From Allomeiothermus silvanus DSM 9946 (GTDB lineage: Bacteria > Deinococcota > Deinococci > Deinococcales > Thermaceae), in contig NC_014212.1 in the NCBI RefSeq assembly GCF_000092125.1, positions 3,062,279-3,126,278 of the forward strand: DNA of 64,000 nucleotides, given 5' to 3'. A program made the position numbers and the translations under genes. Each line of letters starts with the position of its first letter. The stretch's first letter is position 1. Shown one piece after another: positions 17,463 through 26,337 of this stretch. The notes beneath the pieces were generated by a model. It saw only the letters and a list, made by a program, of their open reading frames with translations, had not been told where the DNA came from and did no database searches.

Positions 17463-18527
17463 ATGAACGAGCCCCAAAGCGAAATCCGCCCCGCCCTCGA
17501 GCCTCAGGCCGTGATGGAAGCTTCCGCCAAGCTGCGCACGCTGCTCTTGGAGGTCAAGAAGGTGATCGTCGGGCAGGACTTGATGCTCGAGCGGATGGTG
17601 GTAGCCCTGTTGGCCCGCGGGCACATCCTCATCGAGGGCGTACCGGGGTTGGCTAAGACCTTAGCCATCAAGAGCATGGCCGAGGCCATCGGGGCCAGCT
17701 TCAAACGCATCCAGTTCACCCCCGACCTGGTACCCGCCGACCTGATCGGCACCCGCATCTATAACCCTAAGGAGGCGGCCTTCGAGGTCGAGCTAGGGCC
17801 TTTGTTCGCCAACCTGATCCTGGCCGATGAAATCAACCGCGCCCCGGCCAAGATCCAGTCGGCCCTGCTCGAGGCCATGCAAGAACGCCAGGTGACCATC
17901 GGCAAGGAAACCTTCAAGCTCCCCGACCCCTTCCTGGTGCTGGCCACCCAGAACCCCATTGAGTCGGAGGGAACCTACTTCCTCCCCGAGGCCCAGGTGG
18001 ACCGCTTCATGTTCAAGATTATCGTGGACTACCCGGCCTTCTATGAGGAGATGACCGTGGTGGACCGGGTTTCGAGCAAGTTCGAGCCGATCCACATGCA
18101 ACTCCACGCCGACGACCTGCGCGCCCTTCAGGCTATGGCCGACCGGGTACACGTCCATCCCGCCGTCACCGAGTACGCCGTACGGCTGGCCCGCGCCACC
18201 CGTGACCCCGGCGAGGCCAAGCTGCCCGAACTCAAAAAATACATCAGCTTTGGCGGCTCACCCCGGGCCAGCGTAAACCTGATCCTAGGGGCCAAAGCCC
18301 TAGCCATCGTACGTGGACGGGAGTATGCCCTCCCCGAAGACGTGCGCGACCTGGCCCCGGAGGTGTTGCGCCACCGCATCATTCTCTCTTACGAGGCGCT
18401 GGCCGATGAGGTGAAGCTCGAGGAACTAGTACACAAGATCATCGCCGGGGTTCCGCTGCCTAAGGTCCACCTAGGTGACCCCTACCGCGACACCCGGCTG
18501 GGCGCAGCCGACCCACCCAGCGCTTAG
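17463..18527 (+). CDS. MoxR-family AAA+ ATPase
   Basis: Cytoplasmic chaperone-like ATPase of 354 residues that usually works with von Willebrand A proteins in assembling or activating complexes. Visible: Walker A as GVPGLAKT near residue 60, Walker B LILADEINRAPAKIQ near residue 120, sensor 1 ATQNPIESEGTYFLPEAQ DRF, and a C-terminal lid with FGGSPRAS (sensor 2). It is followed at 10 bp by the DUF58 gene and then two vWA genes, the classical MoxR arrangement. Confidence 0.92.
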   Translation: MNEPQSEIRPALEPQAVMEASAKLRTLLLEVKKVIVGQDLMLERMVVALLARGHILIEGVPGLAKTLAIKSMAEAIGASFKRIQFTPDLVPADLIGTRIYNPKEAAFEVELGPLFANLILADEINRAPAKIQSALLEAMQERQVTIGKETFKLPDPFLVLATQNPIESEGTYFLPEAQVDRFMFKIIVDYPAFYEEMTVVDRVSSKFEPIHMQLHADDLRALQAMADRVHVHPAVTEYAVRLARATRDPGEAKLPELKKYISFGGSPRASVNLILGAKALAIVRGREYALPEDVRDLAPEVLRHRIILSYEALADEVKLEELVHKIIAGVPLPKVHLGDPYRDTRLGAADPPSA

Positions 18528-18537
18528 GAGTTGAACC

Positions 18538-19560
18538 ATGCTTCGCTGGCGAAGAAGGGAAGCGAGCCTAGAAAATCGGCCTCCCCAGAGACCGGGCTCG
18601 CGTCTGGAAGTCACGGTGCCGGAGAAGCCCCTCCATCCGGTACAGGAGCCCCCCATACAACTGTTGCGGCGGCTCGAGTTCAAGGTTTTGCGGCGGTTGG
18701 ACGGGTTCTTGTTCGGGGATTATACCGGGGTTTTTTATGGCCCTAGCCTGGACTTGGCCGAGGTGCGTGAGTACCAGCCCGGCGATGAGGTGCGCCGTAT
18801 TGACTGGAGTGTAACCGCTCGCACCGGCAAGATTCACGTGCGGCAGTACCGCGAAGAACGCGAGATCACCGCCTGGGTGATCGTGGACTTGTCGGCCTCG
18901 ATGGATTTTGGCACCCGGCGGGTCCTGAAGCGCGAAGCGGCCCTGGAGTTTGCCGTCACCGCCGCCGCCATCGTCGCCCGGCACGGCGATAAGGTAGGAG
19001 CCGTAGTAGTTTCGGAAGCCGGAATGCGCACCGTTCCAGCAGGAACCGGACGGCGGCAAATCGTGAAAATTGTGCAGCAGCTACAAAAGTCCTCCACCAG
19101 ATCCAGGCCCAAGACTCCATCGCCAGACCCGCTCGAGCAAGCGCTCAGCTTCATCAACCGTACCCTCAAACGGCGGGCTCTGGTTTTTGTGGTCTCGGAC
19201 TTCCTGCCCTCGGAGATGCCCCTCACCCCCCAGGCCGTTCCCCCTTGGGCCAAACCCCTGGGCCGCCTGGCCTATCGCCATGAGGTCATCGCGGTGCGCA
19301 TCTCCGACCCCGCCGAACGGGAACTGCCTCAGGTGGGCGAACTCCGGGTGCGCGATCCGGAAAGCGGGCAAGAGGTCTGGGTGAATACCTCTGACCCCCG
19401 GGTCCGGGCCGCTCATAGAGCTTTGGTGAAGGAACGCGATGAGACCCTCAAACGCACCCTCCAAAGCATCCGGGTAGATCTGCTCGAGCTTTCCACCGCA
19501 CGGGAGATCGTCGAACCCATCCTCAAGTTCACCCTGCGGCGTAAAGGGGTGAGGCGATGA
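18538..19560 (+). CDS. DUF58-domain protein
   Basis: A 340-residue partner of MoxR ATPases. The signature is LAEVREYQPGDEVRRIDWSVTAR around residue 80, followed by a degenerate vWA-like domain, TAWVIVDLSASMDFG, in which a D-x-S-x-S metal site is still present. There are no membrane helices. The start ATG 18538 has AGGAG 8 bases before it. It is separated by about 85 bp from the next gene; that gap contains another imperfect repeat close to the start of the following gene. Confidence 0.9.
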   Translation: MLRWRRREASLENRPPQRPGSRLEVTVPEKPLHPVQEPPIQLLRRLEFKVLRRLDGFLFGDYTGVFYGPSLDLAEVREYQPGDEVRRIDWSVTARTGKIHVRQYREEREITAWVIVDLSASMDFGTRRVLKREAALEFAVTAAAIVARHGDKVGAVVVSEAGMRTVPAGTGRRQIVKIVQQLQKSSTRSRPKTPSPDPLEQALSFINRTLKRRALVFVVSDFLPSEMPLTPQAVPPWAKPLGRLAYRHEVIAVRISDPAERELPQVGELRVRDPESGQEVWVNTSDPRVRAAHRALVKERDETLKRTLQSIRVDLLELSTAREIVEPILKFTLRRKGVRR

Positions 19561-19645
19561 TGCAAGAGGCAAGACGCACAATGCCGAGTGCTAGGAGGGC
19601 TGGCTTGCTACCAGCCAACAGCTATTCGTGTCGAAGGGGGCCGGT

Positions 19646-20701
19646 ATGAGCTTTACCTGGCCTGCGCTCCTATGGGGGATGGTGCTGCTGCCGATCACGG
19701 TGTGGGTGCTAGTGAGGGCAGAGCGGCGGCGCGAGCGCACCGCCCAGGCCTTTGCCGATGTGCACCTGCTCAGCGTGGTAGTCCGGCGGCCTACCCCGGC
19801 GCAAGCTCGTTGGCCGCTAATGCTCTACCTGCTGGCGCTATCCCTGTTGCTCTTGGCGAGCGCCCGTCCGGTGGCGGCCCCACCTCTACCCACCAACAAA
19901 GCGGCGGTGGTGATCGCCCTGGATGCCTCTAAGTCCATGCTCGCGGGCGACCTCAACCCTAACCGCCTAGAAGCCGCCCGGGCCATCGCCAAGGAGTTCG
20001 TGCGGCTAGCCCCGGCCACCACCCAGATCGGGCTCATCACCTTCTCGGACTCGGCCTCGGTGGTGGTAGCTCCCACTACTGACCGCGCGGTGTTGCAAGA
20101 AGCTTTAGATAATGTCAAACCTGTGCAGAACACCTCCTTGCCCTCGGCCATCGTCACCGGGGTGCGGCTGTTGCCGGGCCGCAAAGAGGTGCAGCCACCC
20201 AAGGAACTCCAGCCGCAAAATCCGCAGAACCCGCAGCCCCAGAACCCACTCGTTCAGCCCGACACCCCGCCGATTCCCCGAGAATTCCCGCCGGGGAGCC
20301 TATTGGTGATCTCGGATGGGGCCACCAATGTGAATTCCAACCCCCGCCTGCCCAATCAGACTGCCCTCGAGGCCGCGGCCAAGTTCGCCCAGGATAACGG
20401 GGTCAAGATCTACGCCTTCGCGGTGGGCAAAGAGGGGGGTGCAGTAGTGCGCATCGAGGGGCAGGATTACTTCGTACCCTTCGAGCCACGCTCTTTGCAA
20501 CAGCTTGCCGAGCGCACCGGCGGCAAGTACGTCTATCCGCCCACCGAGGAAGCGCTGCGCGCGGTGTACCGCGAACTCGGCACGGTAATCCGTTGGGAAG
20601 CCACCAAGCTCGAGGTCTCCTCGCTGCTTTCAGGTCTGGCGGTAATCCTGATGCTGGTGGGGGCCGGGCTCAACCTCAGGCTATACCGCCGGGTGCCCTA
20701 G
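19646..20701 (+). CDS. von Willebrand factor A-domain membrane protein (BatA-like)
   Basis: A 351-residue protein with two N-terminal helices, a vWA domain facing the periplasm and one C-terminal helix, the BatA/BatB layout. The metal-ion-dependent adhesion site is intact: VVIALDASKSM, then the Thr in SLPSAIVTG and the Asp in VISDGAT. A Pro/Gln/Asn-rich insert (about residues 190-215, QNPQNPQPQNP) interrupts the vWA domain, unusual and reminiscent of its Pro/Gln-rich neighbours. ATG 19646 is preferred to GTG 19628 because AAGGGGG sits before it. Confidence 0.87.
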   Translation: MSFTWPALLWGMVLLPITVWVLVRAERRRERTAQAFADVHLLSVVVRRPTPAQARWPLMLYLLALSLLLLASARPVAAPPLPTNKAAVVIALDASKSMLAGDLNPNRLEAARAIAKEFVRLAPATTQIGLITFSDSASVVVAPTTDRAVLQEALDNVKPVQNTSLPSAIVTGVRLLPGRKEVQPPKELQPQNPQNPQPQNPLVQPDTPPIPREFPPGSLLVISDGATNVNSNPRLPNQTALEAAAKFAQDNGVKIYAFAVGKEGGAVVRIEGQDYFVPFEPRSLQQLAERTGGKYVYPPTEEALRAVYRELGTVIRWEATKLEVSSLLSGLAVILMLVGAGLNLRLYRRVP

Positions 20702-20711
20702 GGGGTGGAAG

Positions 20712-21671
20712 ATGGGTTTTCTCTGGCCCTCGGCTTTGCTCTTGTTGTTGCTGCTGCCTCTGCTGGTCTTTTGGTACCGCCGCAGCCTGACCCCCCCGGC
20801 GGCCTCTGCGGTGCTCCACCCGGATCTGGCGACCCTGGCCCGCGCAAGCGAAAAGCGCCGGGACTTTGCCCACCATCTTCCCGCTGTGCTCTTCTTGCTG
20901 GCGCTGATTTTGGGGATCGTGGCCCTAGCCCGCCCGATCATCCCGATCCTCCACGCCGATCCACGCACCACCATCGTGCTGGCCCTCGACGTGAGCCGCT
21001 CGATGCGAGCCACCGACGTCCTACCCAGCCGCTTTGAGGCCGCTCGGGAGGCCCTCAAAGTCTTTATCCGCGAGCTTCCTCAAGGGGCCCGCATCGGCCT
21101 GGTGACCTTCTCGCGTGCGGCCACCGAGGTAGTGGCCCCTACCACCAACCGCCAAAGGCTTTTGGATTCGGTAGAGCTGATCGGGCTCGAGTTCGGCACG
21201 GCTATCGGCGAGGGTATCCTGACCAGCCTCCAGGCCCTTCCACCTTTAGAGCAGCGCAAAGACGCCAAGGACCCCAGCGAATTGGCCACCATCATCCTGC
21301 TCACCGACGGGCGCAGCATCAGCGGGATTGACCCCCTCGAGGCCGCTCGGATAGCCGCTGAGCAAAAGGTTCGCATCCACACCATTGGCGTAGGCCGGGT
21401 CACCGAGGGCCCGGTGCCTGGCCTAGAAAGCGTCTACCAGTGGGCCGCCTACTTCGACGAAGATGTGCTCAAACAGATCGCCGCCATCACCGGCGGGAAG
21501 TACTTCTTCGTCAACTCAGCAGGAAAGCTGCGTGAGACCTACCAACAGCTTTCCCAAAGCTTTGTCTGGAAGGTTAAGCAGGACGAGGTGAGCAGTATAG
21601 TCACCCTGGGCGCGGGAATATTTCTGCTGGGTAGCTTGATCCTCTCCCAGCTCCGCCGCCAAGTCGCTTAG
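20712..21671 (+). CDS. von Willebrand factor A-domain membrane protein (BatA/BatB-like)
   Basis: A 319-residue paralogue of the preceding gene, 10 bp downstream. Two N-terminal hydrophobic segments (WPSALLLLLLLPLLVFWY and HLPAVLFLLALILGIVALA) precede the vWA domain with an intact metal site: TIVLALDVSRSM, the Thr in GTAIGEG and LLTDGRS. A C-terminal helix (SIVTLGAGIFLLGSLIL) ends the protein. With MoxR and DUF58 it likely forms an envelope complex. Its exact role is unknown. Confidence 0.87.
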   Translation: MGFLWPSALLLLLLLPLLVFWYRRSLTPPAASAVLHPDLATLARASEKRRDFAHHLPAVLFLLALILGIVALARPIIPILHADPRTTIVLALDVSRSMRATDVLPSRFEAAREALKVFIRELPQGARIGLVTFSRAATEVVAPTTNRQRLLDSVELIGLEFGTAIGEGILTSLQALPPLEQRKDAKDPSELATIILLTDGRSISGIDPLEAARIAAEQKVRIHTIGVGRVTEGPVPGLESVYQWAAYFDEDVLKQIAAITGGKYFFVNSAGKLRETYQQLSQSFVWKVKQDEVSSIVTLGAGIFLLGSLILSQLRRQVA

Positions 21672-21730
21672 CTTCCTCCGCCCCTTGTCGCTTTGACCTA
21701 TTGCTCATCAAAATAGGTTTGAATCGGAAC

Positions 21731-23332
21731 ATGGATTGGGTCCGTAGGCTTCTGGGGGTAGTGCTCTGCACATCGGTTATTAGCTTCGCCCAAACCCCTT
21801 CGTCCCCGACCCCAAATCCTCCGGCAAGTCTGGTCTCGGTGCTGATTCCTGCCGCCCGGTTGGGGCTTAGCTACAATGCAGACGGCGGCATCCAAAGCTA
21901 CCGTAAAGAGGGCTTCGAGCTGACCTATGTCGACGGGATAGGCTGGGCCCCGCCCCTCGAGCCAACCCTGCCGCCTCCCCAAGCCGACCGGCTGCCGCTC
22001 GAAGTGGTGCGGGCCGCCGGGCTGGTACAGGCTCCCCTGGCCGGGGTGCGCTTCAGCGTGGGCAGCGACCGGCTGCGGCTGGTTTTCGAACTGCCTGCAG
22101 GCTTCAATACCCCCCTACCGCAAAGCGAGGGTAGCTTTTCAGGGCCCTACACCCTCGAGCTTCCCCTGTTCACCCCGGGGCTCGAGGCGTTGTTTCGCCG
22201 CGATAGCGGGGTGGCGTTGTTTCGCCGCGATAACGCGGTGGGCCCCAACCCGCCTGCCCCCCTTAGCGTATCCATCTTGTACAACCCGGACTCCACCCGC
22301 CTTTCCCTCACCCTGCCACCGGGCCGGTTCTATCATTACCGCACCTTTGCCTTGGAAGATCCCCAGCGCTACGTGCTAGACCTCTATTACCTGATGCCCG
22401 AGCGCACCGAAGTGATCGCCCCTGGCTTCCGCTACCGCGAAGTCTGGACTTTTACCCCGGAACCCCTGCGGCTTTACCTGGTCGAGGCCGATCCTGGCCG
22501 CTGGCGGATGGAGCCGGTGGGACAGCCTGGCCTGCGGGCCTACTTACCCAGCCTGGCACCCACCGCCTTGGCGATCCTCAACGGGGGCTATTTCGATCCC
22601 AAGAGCGGCACCCCTATTGGCCTGTGGATTAAAGACGGGGTAGCCCTCAACTTTCCCTTTGGCCGCAGCGCCCTGATGTGGGAACAGAACCGGGTGTTCG
22701 CGGGGTTCCCCAAGTTCGGCACGGTCATCGTGACCCAAAGTGGGCAGCGCCTTGCGGTGGGCATCAACCGCTACCGGGCCCGGCTTACCGCCCATACCGC
22801 CCCAGGCCCAGCGGGGCAGGCAGGAGAAACCATCGCCGTGGTCGAGGGAGACCGGGTAATCGCCCTCTACCCAGCCCCCTATACCATCAAACCCGGGCAG
22901 TGGGGTCTCTCCTTCCCAGCGGGTGAGGCTCCCCCGGTACGCACCGGGGAGATCCTCAAGCTCTACGGCTCGCTCGAGCCTCCTCTGGCTTATGCCCTCG
23001 AGGCTGGCCCGTTGTTGATCCAGTCCGGAGCCTATGCCTTCAACCCCAACCTCGAGCCCTTTACCGACCCCCGTCCCCTGAACGCTACTGCCCCCCAATC
23101 CGCCGTAGCCTGGACCCAAGACGGAAGGCTTTGGCTGGTGGTCTCCGACCCCACCACCCCGAGCACCCTGGCCCGTGCCCTGCAGCTATATAACCCGAAT
23201 ATCTGGGGGGCTATCCGCATGGACGCAGGCGGCTCGGCCCAGCTGTACGTACGGGGCAGTTTACGAACCCCGCTCATCGAACCCCAAGCCCGTAAAGTCG
23301 TCAACGGCCTAGCCCTCTACCCCATCCGCTGA
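21731..23332 (+). CDS. Secreted phosphodiester glycosidase (NAGPA)-domain protein
   Basis: A 533-residue exported protein. After a signal peptide (LLGVVLCTSVISFAQ) comes an N-terminal region of about 250 residues, AMIN-like and beta-rich, then the NAGPA/DUF2233 domain. Seen there: PTALAILNGGYFDPKSG, TPIGLWIKDGV, SAVAWTQDGRLWLVVSD and AIRMDAGGSAQLYVRG, the family core ending VVNGLALY. Relatives act on GlcNAc phosphodiesters or remodel peptidoglycan-linked sugars, so an envelope role is inferred. ATG 21731 is chosen because the signal peptide begins there. A tandem 27-bp duplication lies inside. It starts 59 bp after the vWA gene. Confidence 0.82.
   Translation: MDWVRRLLGVVLCTSVISFAQTPSSPTPNPPASLVSVLIPAARLGLSYNADGGIQSYRKEGFELTYVDGIGWAPPLEPTLPPPQADRLPLEVVRAAGLVQAPLAGVRFSVGSDRLRLVFELPAGFNTPLPQSEGSFSGPYTLELPLFTPGLEALFRRDSGVALFRRDNAVGPNPPAPLSVSILYNPDSTRLSLTLPPGRFYHYRTFALEDPQRYVLDLYYLMPERTEVIAPGFRYREVWTFTPEPLRLYLVEADPGRWRMEPVGQPGLRAYLPSLAPTALAILNGGYFDPKSGTPIGLWIKDGVALNFPFGRSALMWEQNRVFAGFPKFGTVIVTQSGQRLAVGINRYRARLTAHTAPGPAGQAGETIAVVEGDRVIALYPAPYTIKPGQWGLSFPAGEAPPVRTGEILKLYGSLEPPLAYALEAGPLLIQSGAYAFNPNLEPFTDPRPLNATAPQSAVAWTQDGRLWLVVSDPTTPSTLARALQLYNPNIWGAIRMDAGGSAQLYVRGSLRTPLIEPQARKVVNGLALYPIR
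22187..22240 (+). repeat. In-frame 27-bp tandem duplication inside the NAGPA gene
   Basis: Two adjacent 27-bp units (22187-22213 and 22214-22240) differ at only three positions and encode ALFRRDSGV then ALFRRDNAV. The frame is kept. It lies in the N-terminal domain, outside the catalytic part. Confidence 0.85.
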
Positions 23333-23341
23333 AGGGCCACC

Positions 23342-23845
23342 CTACGCGGGGGGCTTCACCTTGTAGCCTAGCCGCCGCAGATAGGCCAAAAAGCCCTCGA
23401 GGTCCTTGGGGGTGAGCAGGATCTGCTCCCCCGTGTAGAGGGTGAGCAAAACCCCCTGCCCCGAGCTTTTGCCCCCATATACCCTGACGTTCCCCACCGG
23501 CTCGACCCAGAACCACCCATATAAAGCACCCAGCCCCCCGAGCCCGAAAGTACGCAGGGTGACCCGAAATTCGACAGCTTCGACTTGAGCGACCGACTCC
23601 GCCGCGATGCTGATCCAGCCCCCTGGACCCCGCACCCGGATGGCCCCTGGCTCTACCCGGTAAAGCCAGAGCAAACCCGGCAACCAAGCCAGCGCCACCG
23701 TGAGCGCTGCGGCTATCCCGATCACCGGCGCGGTGCGGGGGTCGGAGGATTGGGCCGCAAACATCAGCACAAAAGCCAGCAGCACCCCCAACCCTACGCT
23801 GAGCCCTGGGTCGATGCGCCGGTCTACAGCAAAGTCCACAGGCAT
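23342..23845 (-). CDS. Membrane protein with a bacterial PH-like domain
   Basis: A 167-residue protein. Two hydrophobic segments (LSVGLGVLLAFVLMFAA and VIGIAAALTVALAWLPGLLWLY) are followed by a beta-rich domain: VEPGAIRVRGPGGWISIAAESVAQVE, RTFGLGGLGALYG and VLLTLYTGEQILLTPKDLEGFLAYL, a pattern typical of bacterial PH/YdbT-like domains. The function is unknown. ATG 23845 is preferred, although a longer in-frame extension to 23914 would overlap the divergent neighbour. It is convergent with the NAGPA gene and divergent from the Pro/Gln-rich protein. Confidence 0.68.
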   Translation of the reverse strand: MPVDFAVDRRIDPGLSVGLGVLLAFVLMFAAQSSDPRTAPVIGIAAALTVALAWLPGLLWLYRVEPGAIRVRGPGGWISIAAESVAQVEAVEFRVTLRTFGLGGLGALYGWFWVEPVGNVRVYGGKSSGQGVLLTLYTGEQILLTPKDLEGFLAYLRRLGYKVKPPA

Positions 23846-23894
23846 AGTGTACTGAGCCCCACCCAGGCCGAAGGTGGGCCTGTACCCTGGGGCC

Positions 23895-25043
23895 ATGCAC
23901 CGGGCTTGGGCCAAGCCAAGGGCCTGGAAAAAGCGCCTTCAGGGAGCGCTGCTGGGCTTGCTCTGTCTCTTGCCCCTGGCCCTCTTCGTGCATCCGGCCT
24001 GGGGGTTAGTGTCGCTGCTGGCGCTGCTCTACCCCACCCGCCGCGAAGAAGAAGCCGCCTTGGCCGAGCTAGACCGGCGGTACGGCCTGGCCTACCGCAG
24101 CGCCCTGGAGGCTCCCGCGGGCCACCCCTGGCGGGGTCAGCTCGAGGCCGAAGCCAGTGCCAGCCTGAGCCGGGCCCGTCCTCCGGCCTTCCCCTGGCCG
24201 CTCGCGGTAGCTTACCTAGCCTTGATCGGGCTGATCTGGGTACTCCCCCCCCTCCAGAACCCGCTCAACCCTCCCGCGTCGGTGAGCCAGACCTCGAGCC
24301 CCTCGCCGCAGGCTTCGCCAGGCTCGCCCGAGCAAGCCCCCAACCGCCCCCCGGAGCGAAATCCGCTGCCTAACCCACCCCAGGGCCAACGCACCGAGCA
24401 GACCGAGCCGGAATCTCAAGCGCCTGTCTCGAGCCCCCCAAACCCGCAGGCCCAATCTCCAACAGAGCAAAAGCCAAGTGCACCGAATCCGCAGAACCAG
24501 CCCAGCGCGGGCGAGCCGAAAACTGTGAGCGAGCCAGGCCAGCCCGACCAACCTGGACAAGCGCAGCCCACCCCGAATCAGCCTGGGCAGCAAAAGGGGG
24601 ATTCTCAAAACGCCGAACGCCCCACCCAGCCACAGAAAGGCTCCCAGGGTCAGCAAGGTCCTGGGCCCGGGCAAAAGCAAATCCCACAGAACGGCCAACA
24701 GAGCCAGTCCGCTGACCAGAGTCCGCGAACTCAGGGTCAGTCTGGCCCACAACCGGGGCCTAGCTCGAGCCCCAAAGATGAGCGGGGCTCGGGGCCAGCT
24801 TCGCAGCAACCTCTACCGCAAGCCCCAAACCCCCAGCCCGGCATCCGCCCCAATGGCGAAGCCCCGATCCAGCGGGGATCAAGCCAGGGCCGCCCGCAAC
24901 CACTCCCCTCCCCCTGGCCGTCTGGGCAACCTCCGCAAAACGTGCAGCGGCAAGCCGAGAACTACCTCCAAAGCGAACCTCTCCCGCCCGAGGTGCGGGA
25001 GGTACTAAGGCAGTATTTCGAGCTAAGCGCCGATAGCCCATAA
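23895..25043 (+). CDS. Membrane protein with long Pro/Gln/Ser-rich region
   Basis: A 382-residue protein, not recognised as a named family. The N-terminal 125 residues hold three hydrophobic stretches around a helical segment (RREEEAALAELDRRYG...). Then about 220 residues are low complexity, rich in Pro, Gln, Ser, Gly and Asn. A conserved-looking C-terminal tail, NVQRQAENYLQSEPLPPE followed by VREVLRQYFEL, resembles the ends of large vWA-cluster membrane proteins, so it probably belongs functionally to the MoxR/vWA group upstream. The start ATG 23895 is one of two; a longer form from 23874 is possible. Confidence 0.65.
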   Translation: MHRAWAKPRAWKKRLQGALLGLLCLLPLALFVHPAWGLVSLLALLYPTRREEEAALAELDRRYGLAYRSALEAPAGHPWRGQLEAEASASLSRARPPAFPWPLAVAYLALIGLIWVLPPLQNPLNPPASVSQTSSPSPQASPGSPEQAPNRPPERNPLPNPPQGQRTEQTEPESQAPVSSPPNPQAQSPTEQKPSAPNPQNQPSAGEPKTVSEPGQPDQPGQAQPTPNQPGQQKGDSQNAERPTQPQKGSQGQQGPGPGQKQIPQNGQQSQSADQSPRTQGQSGPQPGPSSSPKDERGSGPASQQPLPQAPNPQPGIRPNGEAPIQRGSSQGRPQPLPSPWPSGQPPQNVQRQAENYLQSEPLPPEVREVLRQYFELSADSP

Positions 25044-25067
25044 CCGAGTAAGCGCCACGGGCGAGAT

Positions 25068-25562
25068 TTAAACACTTTTAAAGCCCTCGAACGGCTCGCG
25101 GCAGTCGTTACAGACGTGGATAGACTTGCACAGCGTGGAGCCGAAGGTGTTTTTGGTGCTGGTATTCAGGCTACCGCAGCGGGGGCAGCGCATGGGGGCC
25201 GGCTCGAGCTGAAGCAACCCTGCTTGCTGTGCGGGTAGGGGCGGGGCGATCCCGTATTGCCGCAGCTTTTCCTGGGCCTCGGGGGTGATCCAGTCGGTGG
25301 ACCAGGGCGGGAAGAGCGCGGTCCTGATCTCGACCTCACCAAAACCCATCCCCCGCACGGCCCGCTCGAGGTTCTCCCGGATCACGTGCAGCGCCGGGCA
25401 GCCCGAGAAGGTGGGCGTCATGGTCACAACGGCCTTCCCTCCCTCTACCTGCACCTCCCGCACGATCCCCATCTCCACCACGTTAACCACGGGGATCTCG
25501 GGGTCGGGGATCCGCTTCAGGGCTTCCCAAACCTGCGCTGCGGTGGGGGTCAGGGGAAGCAT
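25068..25562 (-). CDS. paaD: Phenylacetyl-CoA epoxidase subunit PaaD
   Basis: Accessory/maturation protein for the PaaABC epoxidase. The 164-residue protein has the DUF59/MIP18-like N-terminal domain ([20 protein letters not shown] and [20 protein letters not shown]) and a C-terminal zinc-ribbon-like part with CPRCGS and [20 protein letters not shown], the standard PaaD layout. It is the last gene of the leftward paaABCD operon, 16 bp after paaC. No paaE reductase gene follows in this window, so the electron donor must be encoded elsewhere. Confidence 0.93.
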   Translation of the reverse strand: MLPLTPTAAQVWEALKRIPDPEIPVVNVVEMGIVREVQVEGGKAVVTMTPTFSGCPALHVIRENLERAVRGMGFGEVEIRTALFPPWSTDWITPEAQEKLRQYGIAPPLPAQQAGLLQLEPAPMRCPRCGSLNTSTKNTFGSTLCKSIHVCNDCREPFEGFKSV

Positions 25563-25578
25563 ACCGGCATCTCACCCC

Positions 25579-26337
25579 TTACCAAACCTTGGCCTCAGGG
25601 TCCCAGCGGGCGGTGGACTGCATCTCAGCCAGCAGGCTCCATAAGTGCTCGGTGTGGATCTCGCGGGTAGTGGGCTGATACCCCATCTGCAAAGGCAGCC
25701 TGAGCCCAGAGTTTTGCAGGTGCTGGGTGGTACGAGAAAGCCAGGCCTCCTTGACCTCGGCCAGGTCCGGCACGATGCCCTCGGCCACCAAGAGAGGCTC
25801 GTCCGGCAAGGGCACGAAGAGCTGCTGGGCATAGCCCCACTGCCCATCTAAGGCCGCCTGCATGCGCCGGTTCGACTCTGCCGTGCCCTGCCCCAGTCGC
25901 TCTATCCAGGCCTGGGTGTGCTGGAGGTGGAAGCGCTCCTCGCGCAGCATCTTAGCGGCGGCCTCAGCCAGCGGGGGGTAGGTGCTGCTTTGGACGGCAT
26001 GGAGCCACAAAACCTCATAAGCATCGAAGAGGTATTGGCGGAGTAGGGTGAAAGCCCAATCGCCCCTGGGTAGCTCAACCAGTTCGCTGTTGCGGAACGC
26101 GGTAGCGTCGCGGAAGAAAGCCAGCTGGTCGGGATCTGAGCCATCGAGGGCCGAGCGTAAGCCGTACCAGACGGTAGCGTGCCCCAGTTCGTCCTGGGCG
26201 ATGTTGGCCAGGGCGATATCCTCCTCGAGGATAGGCCCGTGACCTACCCACTCGCTATCGCGGTGGGCCAGGATCAGCTCGTCGTCGGCCAGGGCGGTGA
26301 GCTTGGCGATGAGGGCTTGTTTTACCGGCTCATTCAT
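25579..26337 (-). CDS. paaC: Phenylacetyl-CoA epoxidase structural subunit PaaC
   Basis: Ferritin-like, non-catalytic partner of PaaA in the 1,2-phenylacetyl-CoA epoxidase. The 252-residue protein shows [37 protein letters not shown] near residue 40, [17 protein letters not shown] and the C-terminal [16 protein letters not shown] 26337 is chosen because the protein start [13 protein letters not shown] is typical and overlaps the paaB stop by 8 bp; a longer frame upstream is just paaB read in another frame. The pairing with paaB indicates translational coupling. Confidence 0.93.
   Translation of the reverse strand: MNEPVKQALIAKLTALADDELILAHRDSEWVGHGPILEEDIALANIAQDELGHATVWYGLRSALDGSDPDQLAFFRDATAFRNSELVELPRGDWAFTLLRQYLFDAYEVLWLHAVQSSTYPPLAEAAAKMLREERFHLQHTQAWIERLGQGTAESNRRMQAALDGQWGYAQQLFVPLPDEPLLVAEGIVPDLAEVKEAWLSRTTQHLQNSGLRLPLQMGYQPTTREIHTEHLWSLLAEMQSTARWDPEAKVW

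Noticed and set aside
24290-24960. Pro/Gln/Ser-rich stretch as a DNA minisatellite
   Set aside because: The protein is low-complexity but the DNA shows no fixed repeat unit.
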